A stretch of 5,140 bases of DNA from an uncultured Kiritimatiellota bacterium (GTDB lineage Bacteria > Verrucomicrobiota > Kiritimatiellia > RFP12 > UBA1067): positions 1 to 5,140 of the forward strand of contig CAKULR010000134.1 of assembly GCA_934667295.1 (NCBI GenBank), given 5' to 3'. Below the pieces are notes generated by a model. The model saw nothing but the letters and a program-made list of their open reading frames with translations. It had not been told where the DNA came from and did no database searches. Shown piece by piece: positions 1-4,828 of the stretch. Every line of letters begins with the position of its first letter. Positions within the stretch are counted from its first letter, which is position 1. A program made the translations under genes and the position numbers.

Positions 1-68
1 GCCCTCCCGTATCTTCGCAAAACCGCTAAGATTCACCGGTTGTCGGGAGGGCCGCGCTTGTCGCGGCC
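1..68. repeat. Inverted repeats at the window edge
   Basis: A 9-bp inverted repeat pairs gccctcccg (1-9) with cgggagggc (44-52). Inside it a second stem pairs aaccg (21-25) with cggtt (37-41). Overlapping its right arm is a compact hairpin, ggccgcg (50-56) with cgcggcc (62-68) and loop cttgt. The left arm may extend beyond the window. The 14-bp string at 44-57 recurs in inverted orientation at 3900-3913, so part of this belongs to a dispersed repeat family. A terminator for a gene to the left is possible, but no clean U-tract follows the hairpin. Confidence 0.45.
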
Positions 69-115
69 GGGGTTTTGCATGTGCATCACGTGACAAACGA
101 CTACAAAATTGATGC

Positions 116-245
116 GGGCGGCCGGGACGTCCGCCCCTACCAAGAATCTCCCGACCGGGACGGTACGGGCGGTCAAGGAACACCGATGTCCAAGGACATG
201 CCCGATCAACGCCCGATCGTTGGTAGGGCACGACGTCCTCGGCAC
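116..245. repeat. Long imperfect inverted repeat, no gene
   Basis: The arm at 125-143 pairs with 220-238 over 19 positions with three internal mismatches; the outer part of each arm contains gacgtcc and the inner part is ccctaccaa/ttggtaggg. The 76-nt interior holds a further hairpin, atgtcc-aa-ggacat (186-199). Weaker complementarity continues outside the arms (around 116-122 and 240-245). The two open frames of 70-90 codons crossing this stretch have no recognisable motif and are read as chance. It could be a small non-coding mobile remnant or a structured RNA region downstream of prfA. Confidence 0.4.
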
Positions 246-278
246 GCCGCCGCGAAAGAACCGTCCTCGACCACATCA

Positions 279-371
279 TTTAAAGCCGCGAAGCGACAAC
301 CTAACCACTTAAAGGCCGCAGGCCGATTTAACCACTTAACTACTTAACCACTTAAAGCCGCGAAGCGGCGA
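279..371. repeat. CCACTTAA octamer and hairpin repeat cluster
   Basis: The octamer ccacttaa occurs at 305-312, 332-339 and 348-355, and a one-base variant (ctacttaa) at 340-347 makes the last three a perfect-phase tandem run. Each cluster leads into a small GC hairpin: a decayed form near 285-296, ggcc-gca-ggcc at 314-324, and gccgc-gaa-gcggc at 357-369. The alternation of AT-rich octamer and GC hairpin looks like a dispersed intergenic repeat rather than unique sequence. Confidence 0.6.
353..371 (-). terminator. Possible intrinsic terminator of rpmE-prfA
   Basis: Read on the minus strand, gtc is followed by a 5-bp stem gccgc/gcggc with a ttc loop and then tttaag. It begins about 15 nt after the prfA stop codon. 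Position and shape fit a Rho-independent terminator, but the stem is short and the U-tract has only three residues. It also belongs to the repeat cluster here, so termination is inferred. Confidence 0.4.
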
Positions 372-383
372 CTTCATTTCCCT

Positions 384-1466
384 CTAGACCGCCTTGCCCA
401 GCGCCGTGGCGATGCGGTCCGAGAGGTCCTTTTCGCGGAGCGCGGCGAGGACGGGCTCCATCTCGCCCTCGATGATGCGGTCCAGGGAGTAGAGCGTCAG
501 GTCAACGCGGTGGTCCGTCAGGCGGTTCTGGGGGAAGTTGTACGTGCGGATGCGCTCGCTGCGGTCGCCGCTTCCGCGCAGGGAGAGGCGCGAGGCGCCC
601 GCCTTGGCCTCCTCCTCGCGGCGCTTCTGGTCGAGGATGCGCGCCTTGAGGGTCGCAAGGCACTTCTCCTTGTTCCGCTGCTGGCTGCGCTCGTCCTGGC
701 ACTGCGCGACGAGGCCCGTGGGGAGGTGCGTCATGCGGATGGCGGAATAGGTCGTGTTCACGCCCTGTCCGCCGTGTCCGCCCGCGCAGAAGATGTCGAT
801 GCGCAGATCTTTCTCGGGAATCTCGAAGTCGTCGTCCGTCTCGTCCGCCTCGGGGAACACGACGACCGTGGCGGCGGACGTGTGGATGCGCCCCTGCGCC
901 TCCGTCACCGGCACGCGCTGCACGCGATGTCCGCCGCTCTCGAAACGGAACGTACCATAGGCACCGTCGCCTACGACCGTGAAGAGGATTTCCTTGTAGC
1001 CGTCGAGCGAGGTCTGGGAGGCGCTCATCACGTTCACCTTCCAGCCCTTCGCCTCGCAGTAGCGCGAGTACATGCGGAAGAGGTCGCCCGCGAAGAGCGC
1101 CGCCTCGTCGCCACCCGTCCCGGCGCGCACCTCGAAGACGGCGTTGCGGCCCTCCAGCGGATCCGGCGGCAGCAATCCCGCCAACACCGCCCGCTCCGCG
1201 TCCGGCACCTCGCCCTTCAGGCGCTCGATCTCGCTCTTCGCCTCCTCGGCGAAGTCGGGATCCTCCAACAGCGACTCGTTCCCCTCGATGTCGTCGAGGA
1301 TCTTGAAATAACGCTTCGCCGCCGCCTCCAGCTTCCGGAGGGCGGTGTGCTCGCGCACCGTCTCGCGGTAGCGCTTCGCGTCCGAAATGACATCTGGATC
1401 GCCCATCGCGGCCTCCACCGCGGACAGACGATCCAGCACCTTCGCGATCTGGTCCTTCGCGACCAA
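384..1466 (-). CDS. prfA: Peptide chain release factor 1 (RF1)
   Basis: Class I release factor that reads UAA and UAG in the ribosomal A site and triggers hydrolysis of peptidyl-tRNA. The 360-residue length is normal for RF1. A helical N-terminal domain (about 1-105) leads into the conserved FEVRAGTGGDEA segment (111-122). The stop-codon recognition tripeptide PVT lies at 186-188 (PxT type marks RF1; RF2 has SPF). The catalytic GGQ is at 232-234, followed by VNTTYSAIRMTHLPTG. The GGQ context reads GHGGQGVN, whereas I remember GAGGQHVN as usual. The start is TTG at 1466: the in-frame codon two positions upstream is the rpmE stop, so nothing longer is possible. No clear Shine-Dalgarno is seen, which suggests translational coupling to rpmE across a 3-nt gap. 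The gene ends in TAG, a codon only RF1 reads. The frequent neighbour prmC is not downstream within the window. Confidence 0.97.
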   Translation of the reverse strand: MVAKDQIAKVLDRLSAVEAAMGDPDVISDAKRYRETVREHTALRKLEAAAKRYFKILDDIEGNESLLEDPDFAEEAKSEIERLKGEVPDAERAVLAGLLPPDPLEGRNAVFEVRAGTGGDEAALFAGDLFRMYSRYCEAKGWKVNVMSASQTSLDGYKEILFTVVGDGAYGTFRFESGGHRVQRVPVTEAQGRIHTSAATVVVFPEADETDDDFEIPEKDLRIDIFCAGGHGGQGVNTTYSAIRMTHLPTGLVAQCQDERSQQRNKEKCLATLKARILDQKRREEEAKAGASRLSLRGSGDRSERIRTYNFPQNRLTDHRVDLTLYSLDRIIEGEMEPVLAALREKDLSDRIATALGKAV

Positions 1467-1469
1467 GGC

Positions 1470-1676
1470 TTACTTCGCGAACTTCGCGTAGCGCTTCTTG
1501 AACATATCGACGCGGCCTTCGGTGTCGACCATCGTCTTCTGGCCCGTGAAGTACGGGTGGCACGCCGAGCAGGTGTTCACCTGCATCTCGGGCTTCGTGG
1601 AGCGGGTGTGGATGACATTGCCGCACGCGCACGTGATGGTGGCGTCGCCGTACTGAGGATGGATACCGTCTTTCAT
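1470..1676 (-). CDS. rpmE: 50S ribosomal protein L31, zinc-binding type
   Basis: Small protein of the large ribosomal subunit, sitting at the central protuberance and contributing to the bridge with the 30S head. The 68-residue protein begins MKDGIHPQY, matching the L31 N-terminal pattern (K-x-x-IHPxY). Four cysteines at 16, 18, 36 and 39 correspond to the zinc ligands of the C+ type, so this is not the cysteine-free zinc-starvation paralogue. CHPYFTGQ (39-46) and the FKKRYAKF tail are also typical. ATG at 1676 is preceded by AAAGG with a 7-nt spacer and by a strong promoter. The same frame stays open far upstream, antisense to the plus-strand genes, but the promoter and ribosome binding site fix the start here. 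prfA follows after 3 nt, a common pairing in bacteria. The predicted leader is only about 25 nt, too short for a structured L31 autoregulatory leader. Confidence 0.97.
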   Translation of the reverse strand: MKDGIHPQYGDATITCACGNVIHTRSTKPEMQVNTCSACHPYFTGQKTMVDTEGRVDMFKKRYAKFAK

Positions 1677-1683
1677 GCTTCTA

Positions 1684-1688
1684 CCTTT
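1684..1688 (-). promoter_or_regulatory. Shine-Dalgarno site of rpmE
   Basis: AAAGG on the minus strand, with a 7-nt spacer to the ATG at 1676. It decides the rpmE start within a frame that is open much further upstream. It is the only clear ribosome binding site in the window: prfA, the protease gene and rluD all lack one. Confidence 0.75.
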
Positions 1689-1707
1689 CGCAAAAAATTG
1701 AGTACAT

Positions 1708-1736
1708 ATCATACCGAATCCTGGCGAGAATGGCAA
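1708..1736 (-). promoter_or_regulatory. Sigma70-type promoter of rpmE-prfA
   Basis: On the minus strand, a -35 of TTGCCA (1731-1736) and a -10 of TATGAT (1708-1713) are separated by exactly 17 nt. Each hexamer has five of six consensus bases. Transcription should start near 1700-1702, giving a leader of about 25 nt before the rpmE ATG. An AT-rich stretch just downstream of the -10 would help strand opening. Confidence 0.75.
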
Positions 1737-1767
1737 GGGGGCAAATCTTGAAAAACGCGGGGCCTCC

Positions 1768-1795
1768 GTAACACGGCGACGGGATGTGGTACAAT
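1768..1795 (+). promoter_or_regulatory. Probable promoter of the protease-rluD operon
   Basis: A good -10, TACAAT (1790-1795), lies 16 nt after a weak -35, gtaaca (1768-1773). The expected transcription start (about 1801-1803) coincides with the GTG start codon at 1803, so the mRNA could be leaderless. A TTGAAA hexamer at 1748-1753 is too distant (36 nt) to serve as the -35. This promoter diverges from the rpmE promoter, about 31 bp away. Confidence 0.45.
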
Positions 1796-1801
1796 ATCCC
1801 G
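1780..1801. promoter_or_regulatory. Operator-like dyad over the -10 box
   Basis: A perfect 6-bp inverted repeat, cgggat (1780-1785) and atcccg (1796-1801), flanks 10 nt that contain the TACAAT box. A symmetric site spanning the -10 of a candidate leaderless promoter is where a repressor could bind. With only 12 paired bases it may be chance, and no regulator gene lies nearby. Confidence 0.3.
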
Positions 1802-1802
1802 C

Positions 1803-2486
1803 GTGACCCGTGAAAACCAGAACATCCTCGCCGCCGTCGCCCCGTTCGCGACGTGGATTGCGCTCCAGACCCTGCTGCCCGCGACGGCCGGGGCGTACGC
1901 CGTGCGCACGGCGGCCACGTTCGGCGTGCTGCTGGCGGTTTTGCCGCGTCTCCGCCGCATCTGCCCGCTCGGTGTCGATACGCCGCGCGCGGGCCTCGCC
2001 CAGACCGCCTGGGGCCTCCTCGGCGGCCTCGTCGTCCTCGCCCTCTGGATCCTCCCCGAGTTCAGCGCCTTCTACCGTACCTGGTTCGTCTGGCCGCTCG
2101 GTTCCCTCCCCATGGAGACCGCCGCCCCCTCGCCCTATTCCCCCGCCGTCTGCGGCTGGCCCCTCACGCTCGCCAAGCTCGTCGGCAGCGCGTTCGTGAT
2201 CGCCCCCGTCGAGGAGGTCTTCTTCCGCTCGGTCCTCTACCGCTGGCTCCAGATCCGCGACTTCGCCGCCGTACCCTCCGCGCGTTTCGACCTCTCCGCC
2301 CTCCTCTGGACCGTCTTCCTCTTCACGCTCGAACACGACCGCCCGCTCGCCGCCGCCCTCTGCGGACTCGTCTACGGCCTCCTCTTCATCCGCTGCGGCC
2401 TCCTCGCCGCCCTCACCGCCCACGTGACGACCAACCTCCTCCTCGCCCTCTACGTCATCGTGTATGGCAAGTGGGCGTTCTGGTAA
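1803..2486 (+). CDS. CPBP/ABI-family intramembrane protease, exosortase-associated type
   Basis: Polytopic membrane protein of 227 residues from the CPBP (CAAX protease/bacteriocin-processing, 'ABI') family of glutamate intramembrane proteases. All three active-site motifs are intact: EEVFFR (E137, E138, R142), FTLEH (F174-H178) and HVTTN (H207-N211). Hydrophobic stretches near 8-24, 36-48, 68-84, 122-136, 165-176, 183-205 and 208-221 fit several membrane helices. The C-terminal third, with LEHD and an ending like GKWAFW, resembles from memory the 'CAAX prenyl protease-related' proteins (TIGR03008) linked to PEP-CTERM/exosortase surface-protein sorting; substrate and partner are unknown. The start is GTG at 1803: an in-frame stop sits at 1749-1751 and no other good start intervenes. 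It has no Shine-Dalgarno and the promoter -10 ends 7 nt upstream, so translation may be leaderless. rluD follows after 30 nt; no exosortase gene is in the window. Confidence 0.88.
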   Translation: MTRENQNILAAVAPFATWIALQTLLPATAGAYAVRTAATFGVLLAVLPRLRRICPLGVDTPRAGLAQTAWGLLGGLVVLALWILPEFSAFYRTWFVWPLGSLPMETAAPSPYSPAVCGWPLTLAKLVGSAFVIAPVEEVFFRSVLYRWLQIRDFAAVPSARFDLSALLWTVFLFTLEHDRPLAAALCGLVYGLLFIRCGLLAALTAHVTTNLLLALYVIVYGKWAFW

Positions 2487-2516
2487 TCCCTCCCCTGCGT
2501 CCTCCCCACATCCCAC

Positions 2517-3482
2517 ATGGCCGAACACGACGAAATCCGGACGTTCACGGTTCCCGAGGCGGGGATCGAACGGCTCGACGTCTGGCTGACCGGACAGTGT
2601 CCGGACTTCTCCCGTGCCCGCGTGCAGGGGCTCCTGAAGGCCGGGCGCGTGACGGTCAACGGCACGGTCACGCCGCGCGCCACCGCCCGGACGAGGCCCG
2701 GCGACGTCGTCTCGCTCGCCATCCCGCCCCCCGTCCCCGCCGAACCCGAACCCGAGGCGATTCCGCTCACGATCCTTTTCGAGGACGACGACCTGCTCGC
2801 CCTCGACAAGCCCGCCGGACTCGTCGTCCACCCCGCCCCCGGACACCTCACCGGCACGCGCGACAACGCCCTTCTCCACCACTGCCCCGCCCTCTCCGGC
2901 ATCGGCGGCGTCGCACGCCCCGGCATCGTCCACCGCCTCGACCAGGACACCTCCGGCGTCATGGTGGTCGCGAAGTCGCAGCGCGCAATGGACGTCCTCA
3001 CGCGCGAATTCGCCTCCCACGCGAACATCCGCAAGACCTACCTCGCCCTCGTCCACGGCATCCCCTCGTCCCCCGCCGGACGCATCGAAAACCTCATCGG
3101 GCGCTGCCCCTTCGACCGCAAGAAGATGGCCGTCGTCGAGCGCAACGGCAAACGCGCCGTGACGACGTACAGGCGGATCGAAGACGTTGCGAAGGTGTTG
3201 ACGTCGAACGGCGGGGCACGCCGGGCGTGTCCGCTCTCCCTTGTCGAGTGCGAAATCGAGACGGGGCGCACGCACCAGATCCGCGTGCACATGGCCTCCA
3301 CGCTCGGCTGCCCGATTGCGGGCGATGCGGTCTACGGCCGGCCGGGCTGGGACCGGAAGCTGACGCCCGTTCCCGCCCGCCAGCTGCTCCATGCCTGGCG
3401 CCTCGCCCTCAAGCACCCCATCACGCGCCAGCCGCTCGTCTTCGAAGCCCCCCTCCCCGCCGATTTCCGCCCCTTCCTCTAG
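2517..3482 (+). CDS. rluD: RluD-type 23S rRNA pseudouridine synthase
   Basis: Isomerises uridine to pseudouridine in large-subunit rRNA; E. coli RluD acts on helix 69 (positions 1911, 1915, 1917). The 321-residue protein matches the family length. An N-terminal S4 RNA-binding domain (about 18-70, RLDVWLT...VTVNG) leads to the RluA-type catalytic domain (about 82-315). Motif I is LLALDKPAGLVVHP (93-106), the catalytic motif is HRLDQDTSG (139-147) with D142 as nucleophile, and ETGRTHQIRVHM is at 248-259. NALLHH, the DRKKMAV segment (200-206) and GKRAVTTYR favour RluD over RluC or RluA, though exact target sites cannot be read from sequence. ATG at 2517 has a pyrimidine-rich upstream region and no Shine-Dalgarno, consistent with coupling to the protease gene 30 nt before it. 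It ends in TAG, and its last 14 codons recur as a decayed copy immediately downstream (3598-3639). Confidence 0.93.
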   Translation: MAEHDEIRTFTVPEAGIERLDVWLTGQCPDFSRARVQGLLKAGRVTVNGTVTPRATARTRPGDVVSLAIPPPVPAEPEPEAIPLTILFEDDDLLALDKPAGLVVHPAPGHLTGTRDNALLHHCPALSGIGGVARPGIVHRLDQDTSGVMVVAKSQRAMDVLTREFASHANIRKTYLALVHGIPSSPAGRIENLIGRCPFDRKKMAVVERNGKRAVTTYRRIEDVAKVLTSNGGARRACPLSLVECEIETGRTHQIRVHMASTLGCPIAGDAVYGRPGWDRKLTPVPARQLLHAWRLALKHPITRQPLVFEAPLPADFRPFL

Positions 3483-3524
3483 TCTCTCCGTCGCACAGAA
3501 GCGTGCCCCCACCACCCGGAAGGG

Positions 3525-3555
3525 TCACAACTTGTTGCGACCGATGCCACATCGG
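3525..3555 (+). repeat. Twin hairpin, unit A
   Basis: Two adjacent hairpins just after rluD: tcacaac-tt-gttgcga (3525-3540, one A-C mismatch) and ccgatg-cca-catcgg (3541-3555). Module D follows within a few bases. No U-tract follows, so this is not a standard intrinsic terminator, although it could protect or end the rluD transcript. Confidence 0.6.
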
Positions 3556-3558
3556 CCC

Positions 3559-3596
3559 GGTGCGCGAAGTACCCGCGCCGCCCTCGGCGCGTGGCG
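3559..3596 (+). repeat. Module D hairpin repeat, copy 1
   Basis: A 38-bp element reading gcgcgaagtaccc then a hairpin cgcgccg/cggcgcg with a four-base loop and a gtggcg tail. It differs from copy 2 at one base (t3561). It is the most repeated motif in the window and resembles extragenic palindromic (REP-like) elements in size and GC-rich stem. Confidence 0.75.
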
Positions 3597-3682
3597 CTTC
3601 TAAGCCTCCCTCCTCACCGATTTCCGATCCTTCCTCTAGCCCTCTCCGCCACGTAGGAGCGTGCCCCCTCCATCCGGGAGGA

Positions 3683-3713
3683 TCGCAACTTGTTGCGACC
3701 GATGCCACATCGG
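3683..3713 (+). repeat. Twin hairpin, unit B
   Basis: Perfect stem tcgcaac-tt-gttgcga (3683-3698) followed at once by ccgatg-cca-catcgg (3699-3713). In unit A the first stem has one mismatch at the equivalent place; the second is unchanged. Module D follows three bases later, so three hairpins stand in a row. Confidence 0.65.
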
Positions 3714-3716
3714 CCC

Positions 3717-3754
3717 GGCGCGCGAAGTACCCGCGCCGCCCTCGGCGCGTGGCG
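3717..3754 (+). repeat. Module D hairpin repeat, copy 2
   Basis: All 38 bases equal the reverse complement of copy 3 at 4447-4484. The hairpin arms are 3732-3738 and 3743-3749 with loop ccct. Confidence 0.8.
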
Positions 3755-3784
3755 TTCGCTTCCGTCCCCCCTTCTCCTATTCCT

Positions 3785-3829
3785 ACCACGGAAAGCACGG
3801 AAAACGGCTTCGCCGGACACGGAAGGAGG
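3785..3829 (+). repeat. Module C repeat, forward copy
   Basis: A 45-bp element framed by accacggaa at its left end and cacggaaggagg at its right end, with a central hairpin cggc-ttc-gccg (3805-3815). The frame is shared with the two inverted copies at 4354-4398 and 4829-4873, but those have a different stem sequence. Similar 'accacggaa...cacggaa' intergenic repeats are familiar to me from several bacterial groups. Weak similarity to the inverted copies continues to about 3857. Confidence 0.7.
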
Positions 3830-3889
3830 TTGAGAAAGGAACGCCGTCCCGACACCTCAATCACGATCCTGTCGCGACACCCCGAACGG

Positions 3890-3913
3890 TCGCACAGGAG
3901 CGCGGCCCTCCCG
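3890..3913 (+). repeat. Partial copy of the rluD-adjacent repeat
   Basis: tcgcacaggagcg followed by cggccctcccg resembles tcgcacagaagcg with gtgcccc at 3491-3510 in unit A and the matching stretch of unit B. The last 14 bases (3900-3913) also match 44-57 in inverted orientation, linking this family to the left edge of the window. Confidence 0.45.
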
Positions 3914-3915
3914 GC

Positions 3916-3945
3916 GGTACATAGTACCTCAGTGGTACATAGTAC
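3916..3945 (+). repeat. Double ggtacatagtac repeat
   Basis: The 12-mer ggtacatagtac occurs at 3916-3927 and 3934-3945, 18 bp apart. Each copy is a small dyad (ggtac-ata-gtac; the first extends by one base, the second ends in t). Spacing of nearly two helical turns would suit a protein-binding pair, but no promoter or gene is attached. Confidence 0.5.
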
Positions 3946-3999
3946 TTCCGGCTTTTGGCGATACAGGGTACTGTGGGAACGGCCCATTCAAACGTCCCT

Positions 4000-4030
4000 C
4001 GCCGAAGGTGGCGTAGGTACTTCGCACGCC
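4000..4030 (-). repeat. Decayed module D copy
   Basis: cgccgaaggtggcg followed by taggtacttcgcacgcc resembles the inverted module D (cgccgagggcggcg, gggtacttcgcgcgcc) with several substitutions. It sits 30 bp before the first 470-bp unit, as module D precedes each later unit, so it may be the ancestral left edge of the array. Confidence 0.5.
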
Positions 4031-4239
4031 GAGACCCACAACATTCGCCGTTGCGCCCGCACCGTTCCGAAGTGAAATCGCACAATCATTCTGTTCTCCG
4101 TCGCTTAGATGAGAATTCACTGCGTAAGAAATCCAATGTACAACGTAAATGCGATAATCGTCAAATAACCGAAAAAATGCAAGACGACACATCAGTTATA
4201 TGGAGACCGAGAACACGTCTAGCCTACGGTTCAAATGTG

Positions 4240-4273
4240 GGATTTCGCATCGGAACATTCCGACGCGAAATCC
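4240..4273. repeat. 34-bp palindrome, unit 1
   Basis: ggatttcgc at the left and gcgaaatcc at the right enclose tcggaa/ttccga. This copy has one mismatched pair (a4249 opposite c4264) and an imperfect centre. Allowing G-T pairs the stem extends four positions outward (tgtg with tgca). Confidence 0.8.
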
Positions 4274-4353
4274 TGCAAGTCTAAATCCCGTAAGTCTAAA
4301 ATACGTGGAGGGAGGAACGCGGCCGGATTGTGCGGAACAGATCCCTTCCTCGG

Positions 4354-4398
4354 CCTCCTTCCGTGTCGCCCGAAGGGCGTTTCCGTGTGTTCCGTGGT
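4354..4398 (-). repeat. Module C repeat, inverted copy in unit 1
   Basis: Reverse-complement frame of 3785-3829 and the same 45-bp length. The central hairpin is cgccc-gaa-gggcg (4367-4379), while the forward copy has cggc/gccg: the stem bases changed but pairing was kept. Confidence 0.75.
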
Positions 4399-4405
4399 AG
4401 AACCT

Positions 4406-4437
4406 ACCTTCCCACACCTCTACCTTCCTACACCTCC
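4406..4437 (+). repeat. 16-bp doublet in unit 1
   Basis: accttcccacacctct (4406-4421) is followed directly by accttcctacacctcc (4422-4437), two differences apart. The doublet lies between modules C and D. Confidence 0.7.
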
Positions 4438-4446
4438 GCTGTCGGA

Positions 4447-4484
4447 CGCCACGCGCCGAGGGCGGCGCGGGTACTTCGCGCGCC
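4447..4484 (-). repeat. Module D hairpin repeat, copy 3 (inverted)
   Basis: Exact 38-base reverse complement of 3717-3754. Hairpin arms are 4452-4458 and 4463-4469 with loop aggg. Confidence 0.8.
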
Positions 4485-4716
4485 ATCCATCCTTTATACC
4501 GTCTCTAAGTCCTCTACCGTTTCAAGTTCCGAAAGGTACCGTTCCGAAGTGAAATCGCACAATCATTCTGTTCCTCGTCGCTTAGATGAGAATTTACTGC
4601 GTAAGAAATCTAATGTAAAATGTAAATACGATAATCGTGAAATAACCGAAAAAATGCAAGACGACACATCAGTTATATGGAGATCGAGAACATGTCTAGA
4701 CTACGGTTCAAATGTG

Positions 4717-4750
4717 GGATTTCGCGTCGGAACGTTCCGACGCGAAATCC
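4717..4750. repeat. 34-bp perfect palindrome, unit 2
   Basis: Equivalent of 4240-4273, here equal to its own reverse complement over all 34 bases: ggatttcgcgtcggaac and then its exact complement. It could form a 17-bp cruciform arm or bind a symmetric protein. Confidence 0.85.
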
Positions 4751-4828
4751 TGCAAGTCTAAATCCTGCAAGTTCAAGAACACGTGGAGGGAACGCGGCCG
4801 GATTGTGCGGAGCAGATTCCTTCCTTGG

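Larger units (their letters stand above)
3441..3754 (+). repeat. 157-bp tandem duplication starting inside rluD
   Basis: Unit A (3441-3597) and unit B (3598-3754) align along their length with one small indel. Unit A begins in the last 14 codons of rluD (FEAPLPADFRPFL and TAG). Unit B carries the same 42 bases translated as F-stop-ASLLTDFRSFL and TAG. Each unit then continues with a cgcacaggagcg-like stretch, two small hairpins, and module D. The gene tail has diverged more than the hairpin part, which is nearly identical between units. A partial third match to the middle of the unit lies at 3890-3913. Confidence 0.85.
4061..4537 (+). repeat. 470-bp tandem array, unit 1 (477 bp)
   Basis: The unit starts at accgttccgaag and contains, in order, an AT-richer block (to about 4202), a 34-bp palindrome, module C inverted, a 16-bp doublet, module D inverted and a short spacer. 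Its first 228 bases differ from unit 2 at only 13 positions. A frame is open through part of it, but substitutions between units are mostly amino-acid-changing, so I do not call a gene. The AT-richer block, roughly 40% GC by eye, contrasts with the GC-rich genes. Confidence 0.85.

Noticed and set aside
1..52. Integron attC site
   Set aside because: The inverted repeat lacks the RYYYAAC and GTTRRRY core sites, and no cassette gene or integrase is present.
33..347. Small genes of 67-90 codons on either strand left of prfA
   Set aside because: They overlap each other and cross inverted repeats, with no ribosome binding site and no motif.
510..1751. 413-codon plus-strand open frame antisense to prfA and rpmE
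   Set aside because: It lies on the opposite strand of two certain genes, is rich in Arg, Leu and Ala as expected of GC-rich antisense frames, and shows no recognisable domain.
1470..3515. 681-codon minus-strand frame running into rpmE
   Set aside because: Its upstream part is antisense to the protease and rluD, with low-complexity Glu/Gly/Arg-rich translation. The strong promoter and AAAGG site just before 1676 place the true rpmE start there.
1853..4075. 740-codon plus-strand frame overlapping the protease and rluD
   Set aside because: It is a frame-shifted shadow of two genes with intact motifs and translates to Arg/Pro-rich low-complexity sequence.
4222..4244. tRNA T-arm-like string (cctac, ggttcaaat, gtggg)
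   Set aside because: The stem pairs but the loop is too long for a T-arm, the required closing G-C pair is missing, and no acceptor, D or anticodon arm surrounds it.
3955..4284. Possible 109-residue protein at the start of the array, and a similar one at 4330-4761
   Set aside because: No start codon is shared between units, upstream parts are unrelated, and substitutions between units are not biased to silent sites.
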